DNA from: Chthonomonas sp.
GTDB lineage: Bacteria; Armatimonadota; Fimbriimonadia; Fimbriimonadales; Fimbriimonadaceae
Assembly: GCA_016788585.1 (NCBI GenBank)
Contig: JAEURP010000014.1
Span: 47,949 to 111,948 of the forward strand
Direction: 5' to 3'
DNA: 64,000 bases
The notes under the pieces were generated by a model. That model saw only the letters and a program-made list of their open reading frames with translations. It was not told where the DNA came from and did no database searches. Positions 43,044 through 51,104 of the stretch are shown here, piece by piece; the first letter of the stretch is position 1; each line of letters opens with the position of its first letter. The position numbers and the translations under genes are program-made.

Positions 43044-44705
43044 ATGAAGTTCATTGAATCATCATTAGCCATGGTTTTGGCTCAGTTCGCATACGGAGAT
43101 AAGCCATTGCGAATGATTTCGGAGTACCTCCCGGCAGAAGAGGAGATTGGTGTTCACCCAGATATCCTCGCGGCCCCAGCGTTGAGCAACGACTTCCCCG
43201 CGATAGACCAACCCACCTTGAGATGGCTCTATCCGACAAAGATCAGTGACGACAAGTTACTGGTTCCAATCCGTCAGACAAAGCCCCTTACCCAGCAAGG
43301 AGATGAATGGCCAGATTGGTTCAAGTCGCTGAACGCAGAGCCACCACCCGACACGCCAGCGTGGGCTCAACTTGCTCTCCAGAAGGGGCGCATTTTCGGT
43401 CAACTGAACGCCATAGGAGATTCGCTTTGGATTACCTATAATGACGAGGAGGCTTCTTCGATTCAGAGGGCCGGTCTGACATTTACGGACAATCAACTAA
43501 TCGGCAAAATGTATGGCTCAATCCGACTTCTGCCCGCAGCGCTGGAGCTAAGCGTGAGCCTGATCAGCGATGGATCGCCCCAGCGGCGGAGTGTTTCGTT
43601 GCCTGCTTTTAATGCCCCGAAAAGTGCAGCCGAACTCTTGTGGTTGAAAAGGTTGGAGCCACTTCGTCAAGCAAACTTCTGGCAAAGCCTTAAGGATGAA
43701 GGCCGACTGATTCGGCTCTTCGAGCAAGATAGCGATTTAGAGATGGCCCAAACCACGGAGATTAGGGCTTCTCTTGCGACCGACTATTCCAATTGGCAAA
43801 CCGAGTTCTGCAAGACGCTTGGCCCAAAGAGCATTGCGAGCCTTTCGCCAATCGAGGCCCTCCGATTGGTCGAATCGGCACCAAAAGTGCCTTGGAGCCT
43901 CCAACCAGAACTGCGGCAGTCTCCAACTGGAACATTGCTCCGTGCCATGAACACAGGCTGGCGGGCCGAACTCAACGTCCTGAGAGCACTGAGCCTCGAG
44001 AGGGAGCCCGGCGTGCTTTCACCCACGGTTCGAGGCGAGATGGCGCAATTGACTGCAGAGTCAGATTTTGTGGATCAATTCGTCGAACCGGTAATGGCGT
44101 TGGAGGGCCTCTCCAGAGGCTTCTCGACTCAGCGAAGATCGGCTTCTACCATGCGGGTGCTCGCACTGTACAAAGGTCAAATCGGGCGGCATGGTGCTCA
44201 GGCGTTGCTACAAAATTCCGGGCTACTGAACACCTTCATGCTCGTCGCCGCGAGTACGAAAAATTCCAGCGGAAAAGCAGTCATCGGCTCTAGTGTCTGT
44301 GCTCTACACGCTCCCTCAAGCCTTCAATTAGTGGAGATCAGCAGAGCCACGAGCTCAAAGATTGCGTTCATCGGTGGGAACGAGAGACTTCCCTTTACGT
44401 ATCGCAGTTCGCCCAGTTCACCAAAGTCCTTTGGCCTAACGCTTGCCGAAATCATGTGGAAGGAACTCCGCATCGACAACTTTGCCCTGCTGAGCGACCT
44501 TGAGGTCAGCGTTGGGGATCCGGCTCAGATCACAATTGATCTCCACTTTCCTACTGGCATTGCATCGTCTTCCTTTGTCGAATCGCCCTTCAAGTTGGCC
44601 CCCGTAAAGCTGGGCAGCTTGCCATTAGCCGTGCGATCCGAGATTCAATCAGCGTTTGATCGAGAAGTCGCCAGACTGAAAAAAGAACCGACTACGGTTC
44701 CGTAA
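43044..44705 (+). CDS. hypothetical 553-residue protein in the VKOR operon
   Basis: This large, mostly soluble protein begins with the signal-like MKFIESSLAMVLAQFAYG. It has alternating beta and helical regions and no recognised motif. Landmarks are RMISEYLPAEEEIG, LGPKSIASLSPIEALRL and SFGLTLAEIMWKEL. It follows the cysteine-rich peptide at 27 bases on the same strand, so it is probably part of the same exported system. The function is unknown. Confidence 0.6.
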   Translation: MKFIESSLAMVLAQFAYGDKPLRMISEYLPAEEEIGVHPDILAAPALSNDFPAIDQPTLRWLYPTKISDDKLLVPIRQTKPLTQQGDEWPDWFKSLNAEPPPDTPAWAQLALQKGRIFGQLNAIGDSLWITYNDEEASSIQRAGLTFTDNQLIGKMYGSIRLLPAALELSVSLISDGSPQRRSVSLPAFNAPKSAAELLWLKRLEPLRQANFWQSLKDEGRLIRLFEQDSDLEMAQTTEIRASLATDYSNWQTEFCKTLGPKSIASLSPIEALRLVESAPKVPWSLQPELRQSPTGTLLRAMNTGWRAELNVLRALSLEREPGVLSPTVRGEMAQLTAESDFVDQFVEPVMALEGLSRGFSTQRRSASTMRVLALYKGQIGRHGAQALLQNSGLLNTFMLVAASTKNSSGKAVIGSSVCALHAPSSLQLVEISRATSSKIAFIGGNERLPFTYRSSPSSPKSFGLTLAEIMWKELRIDNFALLSDLEVSVGDPAQITIDLHFPTGIASSSFVESPFKLAPVKLGSLPLAVRSEIQSAFDREVARLKKEPTTVP

Positions 44706-44744
44706 TCACCCAACTGCAACCCATCGAGCGCTAAATCCGTCCCG

Positions 44745-44996
44745 TTGAATGGCATGAACATTCTGCTGATGATTCTCGCGATTGTGGTTGGCATCGCATC
44801 GCTCTGGTGCACGATCCTCGTTTTGATCGACATGTTCCAGGATGAGATTTGGAAGGGCCTCGTGGGGCTGCTGTGCGGGTTGTACTGGCTTTACTACGCA
44901 ATCTTCGAATACGACCACGAAAACAAGTGGATAATCGTCCTCACCGCGCTCGCCGGCGGAGCCATCGCGTCGCTCTTAATGAGCATGGCAACGTAG
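44745..44996 (+). CDS. small two- or three-helix membrane protein
   Basis: This 83-residue hydrophobic protein has helices at LLMILAIVVGIASLWCTILVLI, LVGLLCGLYWLYYAIF and IIVLTALAGGAIASLLM. I recognise no family. ATG 44754 is an alternative start three codons downstream. Confidence 0.55.
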   Translation: MNGMNILLMILAIVVGIASLWCTILVLIDMFQDEIWKGLVGLLCGLYWLYYAIFEYDHENKWIIVLTALAGGAIASLLMSMAT

Positions 44997-45050
44997 AATT
45001 CAAATGCGTGGCTGACCTATGGGCCGTGCGACAGGGCTCCGAATGCTTGT

Positions 45051-45062
45051 TAGAATTGGGAA
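45051..45062 (+). promoter_or_regulatory. -10 box TAGAAT 6 nt before a BamE-like gene
   Basis: TAGAAT (45051-45056) precedes ATG 45063 by six bases. A weak -35 (GCGACA, 45028-45033) lies 17 bases upstream. Confidence 0.55.
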
Positions 45063-45458
45063 ATGAGGAAGAAGTGGATGAAGGCTGCCATTTGGGCGGT
45101 GGTACTGGGCTTGCCCATTCTTTGGTTCAAGTTGACGACGCCCCTCACTCCATACGACGACGAACCTTTCAACAGTGATGCCTGGACTGCGGCGACCGAT
45201 TGTCAGGTTGGCTGCGTTCGTGGGAAGATGGTTTACAACCTGCAGGATCGTTACTTGAAGGCCGGCATGTCCAAGCGCGAGGTCGTCAAAATCCTTGGGC
45301 CTGCGAACCCAAGCTCTGGGCCAAAACCAAGAAATAACCACTCGATCGTCAACTATTTGATCGGCAATTGGTCCGGGATGAAGATTGACTCCGATTTTCT
45401 AGCAATCGAGTTTGATGAGAACCAAAGACTGGTTCAAAGCTGGATGTGGCAAAGCTAG
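45063..45458 (+). CDS. SmpA/OmlA (BamE)-like membrane-anchored protein
   Basis: This 131-residue protein has an N-terminal membrane anchor (AIWAVVLGLPILWFKL). Its core has the beta-lactamase-inhibitor-like pattern of SmpA/OmlA domains (LQDRYLKAGMSKREVVKILGPA ... LAIEFDENQRLVQSW). There is no lipobox, unlike true BamE. It probably acts on the outer face of the inner membrane. It stands alone between small genes. Confidence 0.6.
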   Translation: MRKKWMKAAIWAVVLGLPILWFKLTTPLTPYDDEPFNSDAWTAATDCQVGCVRGKMVYNLQDRYLKAGMSKREVVKILGPANPSSGPKPRNNHSIVNYLIGNWSGMKIDSDFLAIEFDENQRLVQSWMWQS

Positions 45459-45469
45459 GGCCCTCTCGC

Positions 45470-45515
45470 CCATCAGCCATCGACCATCAGCCATAGACCA
45501 TCGACCGCAGACCAT
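45470..45515 (+). repeat. degenerate CCATCGA/CCATCAG repeat tract
   Basis: Six or so drifting units of 8-10 bases (CCATCAG, CCATCGA, CCATAGA, CCGCAGA) lie between two plus-strand genes. Drifting short units like these also occur at 24.0, 31.0, 41.4 and 47.0 kb, with different words each time. Confidence 0.6.
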
Positions 45516-45541
45516 GTAACAATAGGCAAAGCCCAATCCTC

Positions 45542-46951
45542 ATGTCAGCATTCGATCCCAACAAGACGGCCGCGTTTGATCCCAACCGAACCATGGTCAC
45601 ACCAGCGGACATGAACCGCACCCAGGCCATGCCCGCCGGCCCCGGCTTCGACCCAAACCGAACCGCCGCCATCACCGGCCTCGTCATCCCGCCCGGAGTC
45701 GTCGCCGAAGTCATTCCATCCCGCACCGCGAGCATGGCAAACGGCCCCTCGCGAGAGCAATTCCTCCTCGAAATCAAGGCAGCCGGCACCGAAGCCCCGC
45801 TCCCGGGAATCGCAGCCAACGCCCCGCGCACGCCGCTCAACCTTTGCCTCGTCCTCGACCGCAGCGGCAGCATGGAAGGCGCGCCCCTCGAGTATGCCAA
45901 GCAGGCCTGCGCCTACGTCGTTGATCTCCTCGGGCCAAACGACGTCCTCAGCATCGTCACTTTTGAAGAGGTCGTTGACCTCCTCATGCCCCCGCAAAGG
46001 GTCACCAGCAAAGAGGAAATCAAGGCCGGAATCAACCGCCTCACCGTCGGCAACACCACCAACCTGTACGACGGCATGGCGATGGCCCTTGCCCAAATCA
46101 CCCAAACCCAAGACCCCGGACGCGCCACCCGCATGGTCGTCCTCAGCGACGGCGACCCCACCTCCGGCATCAAGGACCATCATTCCCTCGTCTCCTTCGC
46201 AGGCGATATCAAGGCGCGCGGAGTCACCATCACCTTCCTCGGATTCGGCCCCGATTACAACGAAGAACTCCTCGCCGGAATGGCCCGCAAGAGCGGCGGC
46301 AATTACGCCTATATCCCCCGGCCCGAACTCATCCCCGAGGTCTTCCGCCTTGAGGTGGACCGCATGATGAACGTCGCCGCGACCAACCTCCAGCTCGACA
46401 TGAAGCTCGCCCGATGGGCCTCATTGCGCGGCGCCACCGGCCTCACGCCCCTCCCCAGCGGCCCCGAGTTCACGATGTCCCTGGCCGACCTCGAGCGCGG
46501 CGAAGTCATTCAAACCGTCTTCGATGTCGAGTTCCCCAACCATCCCCTGGGCCATTACCGCGTCATGGGCGGCCGCCTTTCTTACACCGATGCCATGACC
46601 GGCACCCTCGTCACCACCGAAATTGATTTCGAGATGGAGTTCACGGCCGATTCCGCGCGCTATTCCGTGCCCGCGAACCCGGTCGTCACTCAAGTGGCCC
46701 AAGTCGCCGCCGCCTCCCGCGAAGTCGAAAAGACGATCATGGGCCTGCGCACCGGCCAATTTTCGACGACGCAAGCCCTAGGCGAACTCCAAAAGACGCA
46801 AATGCTCCTTCTCTCCGAAGGCCGCACCCAAGACGCCCAAGAAGTCACCATCGCGATGCGCGCCCTGCAAGGCGGCGACACCTCCGCCGCCCAAAAGACC
46901 CTGATGGGCACGGTTGTGCACTTGGATCAAGGCAAAAAGAGCGGGGATTAG
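45542..46951 (+). CDS. von Willebrand A domain protein with N-terminal DPN[K/R]T repeats
   Basis: This 469-residue protein has no signal peptide. The first 45 residues repeat a threonine-containing motif (FDPNKTAAFDPNRTM, MNRTQ, FDPNRTA), a likely set of phosphothreonine docking sites. A vWA domain follows (about 95-270) with the metal-site residues DRSGS, the Thr in GNTTNL and the Asp in LSDGDPTSG. A beta-rich region and a helical C-terminus end the protein. Two FHA proteins encoded 4-6 kb upstream could bind the phosphorylated repeats. No kinase is in the window. Confidence 0.8.
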   Translation: MSAFDPNKTAAFDPNRTMVTPADMNRTQAMPAGPGFDPNRTAAITGLVIPPGVVAEVIPSRTASMANGPSREQFLLEIKAAGTEAPLPGIAANAPRTPLNLCLVLDRSGSMEGAPLEYAKQACAYVVDLLGPNDVLSIVTFEEVVDLLMPPQRVTSKEEIKAGINRLTVGNTTNLYDGMAMALAQITQTQDPGRATRMVVLSDGDPTSGIKDHHSLVSFAGDIKARGVTITFLGFGPDYNEELLAGMARKSGGNYAYIPRPELIPEVFRLEVDRMMNVAATNLQLDMKLARWASLRGATGLTPLPSGPEFTMSLADLERGEVIQTVFDVEFPNHPLGHYRVMGGRLSYTDAMTGTLVTTEIDFEMEFTADSARYSVPANPVVTQVAQVAAASREVEKTIMGLRTGQFSTTQALGELQKTQMLLLSEGRTQDAQEVTIAMRALQGGDTSAAQKTLMGTVVHLDQGKKSGD

Positions 46952-46965
46952 CCGAGTTTTCGTCC

Positions 46966-47045
46966 GAAGAATTCCTCATTCCTAATTCCTAATTCCAAAT
47001 TGGTTTAGAACAATTCCTAATTCCTAACTCCCAATTCCTAATTAG
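46966..47045 (+). repeat. CCTAATTCC-type drifting repeat tract
   Basis: At least seven units of TCCTAATTCC/TTCCAAATT fill the gap after the vWA gene. The same word recurs at 60,636-60,650. No coding potential. Confidence 0.65.
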
Positions 47046-47138
47046 GGGTGTTCCCTACATTCCTCCATTTTGTACAAGCTTCGAATGAAGTTTGAATTCT
47101 CTTGCGTTGGCCGAAGGATATCTGTCAATATTGCGACA

Positions 47139-47312
47139 ATGTCCGAATCAACAGAGCCAAAAGACAATAATTCCTGTCCGCCCGAACCATCTCCACCTTC
47201 GGAGCCCGCAGTTTTCCCCGGGCTCGACCGTTTTAGCGAGAAGACAGTTCACATCAATGATGTGCCATTGACACCTCCGCCGCCACCTCAAGATTCCGCC
47301 GACGAAAAATAA
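47139..47312 (+). CDS. small proline-rich protein
   Basis: This 57-residue acidic protein is rich in Pro (SCPPEPSPPSEP, LTPPPPPQD). The start at 47139 is chosen because AATATT lies 6 nt before it; an in-frame ATG at 47085 is possible. Its TAA directly abuts the ATG of the next membrane-protein gene, so the two form an operon. Confidence 0.5.
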   Translation: MSESTEPKDNNSCPPEPSPPSEPAVFPGLDRFSEKTVHINDVPLTPPPPPQDSADEK

Positions 47313-48155
47313 ATGCCCGACTTCCTGGCAGACCTTAAGCCGGAAAACATCCGGGCTTTTGCCCTGTTCTTTCTATTAGGCTTTGTCTTCCGGTCTGTCG
47401 AGCGTGGCGTACGGGGCGCACCAAAGGAAGAAGAAATACGCACTGCCATCATGGCAGTAGTCTGGAGCATCGTTTTGTCGGCGGCGCTACCTGTGGTGTC
47501 GCGGCCCCAACCTTCATGGGTTACATCCGAGTATCAGACTCCAGTTGAACTGGCTAGCCTCATTCTTTACGCAGCCCTAGTCGGTTTTGTTTGGGCACTC
47601 TTGCGCCCGAGCACGTTCGGTTTTCTAGAAGATAGGAAGAGCAACCTTAAGAAGTGGGCGAAGAAAAGTTGGTGGAAATGGCTATGTCCAATTCTCGATT
47701 CAGAGCTCCACTTTAGGGCGAAAGAACAATGCGCAATCGGATTTCTTAAATCTGTTGATGGGGCGACGCGGGTCAGGGTTACTCTTAAATCCGGAAAGAC
47801 TTACTGCGGATGCGTTGTAGCGCATGACTCGTCTTCCGAACCGGCCCATCCCATCTACTTGATTCTTGTTCATCTCATGTACCTCGACGATGGTTGGCGC
47901 GAGCTTCCTCATCTTAGTAGCATGCTCGTCAGGCTGGAGGATGTGGAAGCCATTGCAATCATGGAACCCGCTCCCATCCAGCCAGTGGCTGAACCTGTCA
48001 GCAATGAAAGTCCCTCTAAACAGATTGAAAGTGGTGTACCCGAAGCAGGGACTCGCACTTCCTTCTCTTCTCGCATTAACCGCAAGCAATTCCTGTTAAC
48101 GCTGGCCGTTGTTGGCCTTAGCCTCATCGCTTGGTTCTTCATCAAACAGCGTTAG
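47313..48155 (+). CDS. membrane protein, probably DUF6338-type
   Basis: This 280-residue protein has N-terminal helices (IRAFALFFLLGFVFRSVERG, AIMAVVWSIVLSAALP, ASLILYAALVGFVWALL) and a cytosolic segment with KSGKTYCGCVVAHDSSSEP. It ends with another helix (LLTLAVVGLSLIAWFFI). Layout and wording resemble DUF6338 proteins, whose function is unknown. It directly follows the proline-rich small protein. Confidence 0.55.
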   Translation: MPDFLADLKPENIRAFALFFLLGFVFRSVERGVRGAPKEEEIRTAIMAVVWSIVLSAALPVVSRPQPSWVTSEYQTPVELASLILYAALVGFVWALLRPSTFGFLEDRKSNLKKWAKKSWWKWLCPILDSELHFRAKEQCAIGFLKSVDGATRVRVTLKSGKTYCGCVVAHDSSSEPAHPIYLILVHLMYLDDGWRELPHLSSMLVRLEDVEAIAIMEPAPIQPVAEPVSNESPSKQIESGVPEAGTRTSFSSRINRKQFLLTLAVVGLSLIAWFFIKQR

Positions 48156-48198
48156 ATTTAGCTAGGGCAGTGGTGTCTTGGGATTGCCATTCCCCACC

Positions 48199-49215
48199 TC
48201 AATCCAAACCGGACTCAAACTGCTTGCCATTTGCCTCCATCAGTGTGTCCCTTCCCGCCTTGCAAACGAATCGGAAGTTGCACATGGCGCAGAATACTTT
48301 CACCGGTTTTGGCGGGAAGTCCTCGCGGTCTGCTTTCCAAACATTTCTCTTCCAGTTGCCTTCGCCTATTTTCTCCTTGGTAAGTAGCGAAGTCTCTTTC
48401 AAGTAGTGCTCGTCTACTCCCCTCTTGACCTCGTCAATTTCCTCCTGGGTCACTAAGTTCGGTGCCCAATCCTCTCCAGGCTTGAGGAAGAAGGGTTGGA
48501 CGGCGACATCATCACCCTTTGCAACTGGCAAAGCCATGGAGTACGCACCGATTTGCTTAATCCCCTCGTGGACAGACCTCGCAGTTTTCTTGCCCGTCTT
48601 CCAGTCGATGATGTACCAAGTCTTGCCGTGCTTCAAAGCTACATCGTATGGTGTATAGACCTGGAGGCCCTTCGTGGCAGGGGCGAATCCAAGGTCTACG
48701 CTCGCAGTGACGTGCACGGGGTCCTGTGCGCTGTTAGCGATGGGCAGCCAATCGTGCCGACTGGTAGTTTTCAGAAACTTCAGCGCCTCTGATTCCCAGA
48801 ACGCCTCAATGCCTTCGAGCATAGTAGCCTTGCCAGCGCTTTCTGGAACCTCACTTGAACCGCCTTCCAAATGATGCATCATCACTGACTCGTGGTTATC
48901 CGGCGACAGCCCCTTTCGTACTCGGTCAGCTAACCGCAGGCTTGTCTCCATCTGCTCGTCCCAATGACGGATGGCATGAGGAGTCAAATCGCCAATGTCT
49001 CGTCCATTCTCTTGGTAATGTCTGAGCGCTAGCCCAACGAAATAGTGGACAGTGTCTCCGATGAGCAGCGGGATAGTTCGCGCCCTTTTGAAGAACGCGT
49101 ACAAGTTCTGCTTGGGCTCGCCCCACAGATAGTAGGCGTAGAAGAACTGCCGTGGACACCTCTCCAGTACCCGTTGGCGCGACCAACTCCAACTAATCTT
49201 CTTGCAGTGGCCCAT
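48199..49215 (-). CDS. PD-(D/E)XK nuclease, RecB/Cas4-like with Fe-S-type cysteines
   Basis: This 338-residue nuclease resembles the RecB/Cas4 group. The opening ISWSWSRQRVLERCPRQFFY carries the first cysteine, the active-site core is IIDWKTGKK, and the QIGAYSMAL motif and the C-terminal CAMCNFRFVC supply the other cysteines of a probable 4Fe-4S cluster. There is no CRISPR array or other cas gene in the window. It overlaps the upstream transposase gene by 23 bases on the same strand, so it is the third gene of a compact three-gene operon. Confidence 0.75.
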   Translation of the reverse strand: MGHCKKISWSWSRQRVLERCPRQFFYAYYLWGEPKQNLYAFFKRARTIPLLIGDTVHYFVGLALRHYQENGRDIGDLTPHAIRHWDEQMETSLRLADRVRKGLSPDNHESVMMHHLEGGSSEVPESAGKATMLEGIEAFWESEALKFLKTTSRHDWLPIANSAQDPVHVTASVDLGFAPATKGLQVYTPYDVALKHGKTWYIIDWKTGKKTARSVHEGIKQIGAYSMALPVAKGDDVAVQPFFLKPGEDWAPNLVTQEEIDEVKRGVDEHYLKETSLLTKEKIGEGNWKRNVWKADREDFPPKPVKVFCAMCNFRFVCKAGRDTLMEANGKQFESGLD

Positions 49216-50260
49216 GCATAGCCTCCAAGACTTGAGCGACTTCCAGGAAGTCCTTTGGTCTAACCCGTGTCGGAATGTCCGGTGTCGACCTGCCTGAAGA
49301 CTCCCAGTAAGTCTTGCTTCTTTGATGGACAGTTCTGGCAGCCAAGGCCCACAGCATCTTCAGGTTTCCGGCGTTTTGTCTGCCGTCGAAGCGGTAGCAA
49401 TACTCATCGAGATAGCCCTGAATATGCTCATGGCTGAAAGACCCTTGGTGGCAGCCATTAACGATTCGCTTTACAAGGCTGAATACTCGGTGTATGCGCG
49501 GCAAGTGAATCTCAACAATCTTCTTCCCACCTTTGCCTTTGAGGGCCTTTCCTCTGGTGTTCGTAGTCGGAATCGGGTCGCTCATCAATCCAGGCAGTTT
49601 GCGGTAGACCATGGCGCCATCAGCGAAAACCATTGAGCCCGGCTCTATCATCGCGCTTACGAACGACTTGATGTGCTTTCCTTTGTTGCTTGGCAGCACT
49701 CTTAGCCGTGCTCTACCACTCCCGGCTCCGCGGCATTCTACTGCGCCGACTATCACGACTTTGCCAGGGTCACCCCATCCTCTAAGGCCAGAACCCTCTT
49801 TGCGACCGCCAATTAACATCTCGTCGCATTCAATCTTGCCGCTAAGTCGTGGTCGCGAATCTATCGCCGCTCCCATAACTCGTCGAAGTTCGCGAAGCCA
49901 GCGAAGAGTAGTTCTGTTGCTCCCATATCCGAGGCGTCTCTGCATCTCTAGCGCGCTGACGCCCTGTTTTGACGTCACCATGTGAAACATAGTCAGAAAC
50001 CAGTCTTTCAAAGGCTTCCTCGAGTTGTGAAAGAGCGTTCCGGCACGAAGCGAAGTCTCCCTGCGGCAGTTTCGGTTCGAGCAGACCCATTCGTCTCTGT
50101 TTGAGCGGCGCCATGACTGAGTACCTCCGCATGCGGGGCATACGAAACCCCTTGGCCACTTTAGAGAGATGAGGTATTCGCGGCAAGCCTCTTCGCTTCC
50201 AAACCTCTCGTGGAACTCTGGCTCCGTCCTCGGCAGGCTCTGAAACACAGCGGCTACCAC
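49193..50260 (-). CDS. IS1595-family (ISXO2-like) transposase
   Basis: This 355-residue protein has an N-terminal zinc ribbon (CPACGGTQSW ... CSNRNCRRE), a helix-turn-helix, and an RNase H-like DDE-type core: KIECDEMLIGG, MVFADGAMVYRK, then LPRIHRVFSLVKR and LDEYCYRF. The third catalytic position reads His rather than Glu; to my knowledge DDH variants exist in this family. It overlaps the genes on both sides (7 bases upstream, 23 downstream), and I see no flanking inverted repeats, so it looks like part of an operon rather than a lone insertion sequence. IS1595 elements with passenger genes are the alternative. Confidence 0.8.
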   Translation of the reverse strand: MVAAVFQSLPRTEPEFHERFGSEEACREYLISLKWPRGFVCPACGGTQSWRRSNRDEWVCSNRNCRRETSLRAGTLFHNSRKPLKDWFLTMFHMVTSKQGVSALEMQRRLGYGSNRTTLRWLRELRRVMGAAIDSRPRLSGKIECDEMLIGGRKEGSGLRGWGDPGKVVIVGAVECRGAGSGRARLRVLPSNKGKHIKSFVSAMIEPGSMVFADGAMVYRKLPGLMSDPIPTTNTRGKALKGKGGKKIVEIHLPRIHRVFSLVKRIVNGCHQGSFSHEHIQGYLDEYCYRFDGRQNAGNLKMLWALAARTVHQRSKTYWESSGRSTPDIPTRVRPKDFLEVAQVLEAMHGPLQED

Positions 50261-50646
50261 GCCGGCCCCCTCTCGCAGAGCGGGCAGCGAGCGGCGAACG
50301 CTCGGCTGTCAATCCAGTCGCGTATAGCTTTTAGGTCGGATAAGTCCGCCTTGAACTCGTAAGTGACTTTGCCATTAGGCTCCGGAAAACCTATGCATTT
50401 CTGGGCAAACGGTAAGGCGTCAATCGCGTACCTCACCTGATTCCTCCTAGACCACTCTTCCTCGCCGTCGATTTGAAGTGCGAACTGGATGTGTGCCTCC
50501 TGGCCATCCTGTTCCCACGCGATGTCGTGCCACATGTATTCAATTTCCTGTGCTCCTTGGAGTTCAAGCCCTGCGGTCCTAACCGCCACCTCAACTTTGA
50601 GAACTCGCTCGACCAGGTCGAGAGCGAACTCTGCCTCAGCGTTCAC
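50254..50646 (-). CDS. hypothetical 130-residue protein with C-terminal CPLC motif
   Basis: This acidic soluble protein starts with GTG 50646 (MNAEAEFALDLVERVL) and ends with AARCPLCERGPAW, half of a zinc-knuckle-like motif. I recognise no family. It is the first gene of the operon with the transposase and the RecB/Cas4-like nuclease. A TATAGT box and GGGAG lie shortly before its start, and a consensus promoter lies 120 bases upstream. Confidence 0.55.
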   Translation of the reverse strand: MNAEAEFALDLVERVLKVEVAVRTAGLELQGAQEIEYMWHDIAWEQDGQEAHIQFALQIDGEEEWSRRNQVRYAIDALPFAQKCIGFPEPNGKVTYEFKADLSDLKAIRDWIDSRAFAARCPLCERGPAW

Positions 50647-50768
50647 GCGTGTCTCCCACTATAGTTATCGCAACTCGCCGACCGGAATCGACCGGCCGCG
50701 CTGCGGGATACCACGATGAAAGGGCTCATACGTCACTCCTTGACTATCTAAGGCCCATCCAAGGCCCC

Positions 50769-50796
50769 GATATAAGATACGCGGCCTTTTTGTCAA
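50769..50796 (-). promoter_or_regulatory. consensus promoter of the transposase-nuclease operon
   Basis: On the minus strand TTGACA (50791-50796) and TATATC (50769-50774) are 16 bases apart. They lie about 120 bases before GTG 50646, giving a long leader, unlike most genes here. Confidence 0.55.
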
Positions 50797-50810
50797 AACA
50801 ACAGAGAGCT

Positions 50811-51104
50811 TTACTGGGTTTCTCTTGTGCTCTTCCGGTCAGAGTCGTCGATTCCGGACGTGAAGACGGCGTGCGGGTCCTTGTTCAAGGCGGAAGCCAA
50901 GGTGCGGGCGGTCTTGGGTCTTGGCCGCGACCAGCCAAGTTCAAGGGACTTAATAGTGGCCTCGGAAACATCGCTGAAGTGTCTAGTGTCCGTGAGGGCA
51001 AGGCGGCTGGTCATTTCGCAGAGTTCTCGCCGAGACAGGCAGGCGCTCATGCGCGCTACTTTGAGCTGATTTGGGAAGCGACCCGTTACCTTCTCATTTG
51101 GCAC
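50811..51104 (-). CDS. small helix-turn-helix protein, possible controller of the methyltransferase unit
   Basis: This 97-residue protein has an XRE-like helix-turn-helix (LSRRELCEMTSRL ... SEATIKSLELGWSRP). It starts with GTG 51104, sharing one base with the TAG stop of the GHKL ATPase gene, so it is read from the same message as the methyltransferase and the ATPase. Restriction-modification units often carry such a controller. A tail of about 20 charged residues follows the DNA-binding part. Confidence 0.65.
   Translation of the reverse strand: MPNEKVTGRFPNQLKVARMSACLSRRELCEMTSRLALTDTRHFSDVSEATIKSLELGWSRPRPKTARTLASALNKDPHAVFTSGIDDSDRKSTRETQ

Noticed and set aside
38038..46774. Long antisense or out-of-frame ORFs in GC-rich genes (for example 38038-38835, 40941-41447, 41153-41779 and 45545-46183)
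   Set aside because: They lie wholly inside well-recognised genes (nnr, FHA, vWA), have low-complexity Arg/Pro/Ala composition and no homology-like motifs. They are shadows of third-position GC bias.
49193..50260. Inactive transposase because the third catalytic residue is His
   Set aside because: As far as I know, DDH variants occur naturally in IS1595 relatives, so this alone does not show loss of activity.
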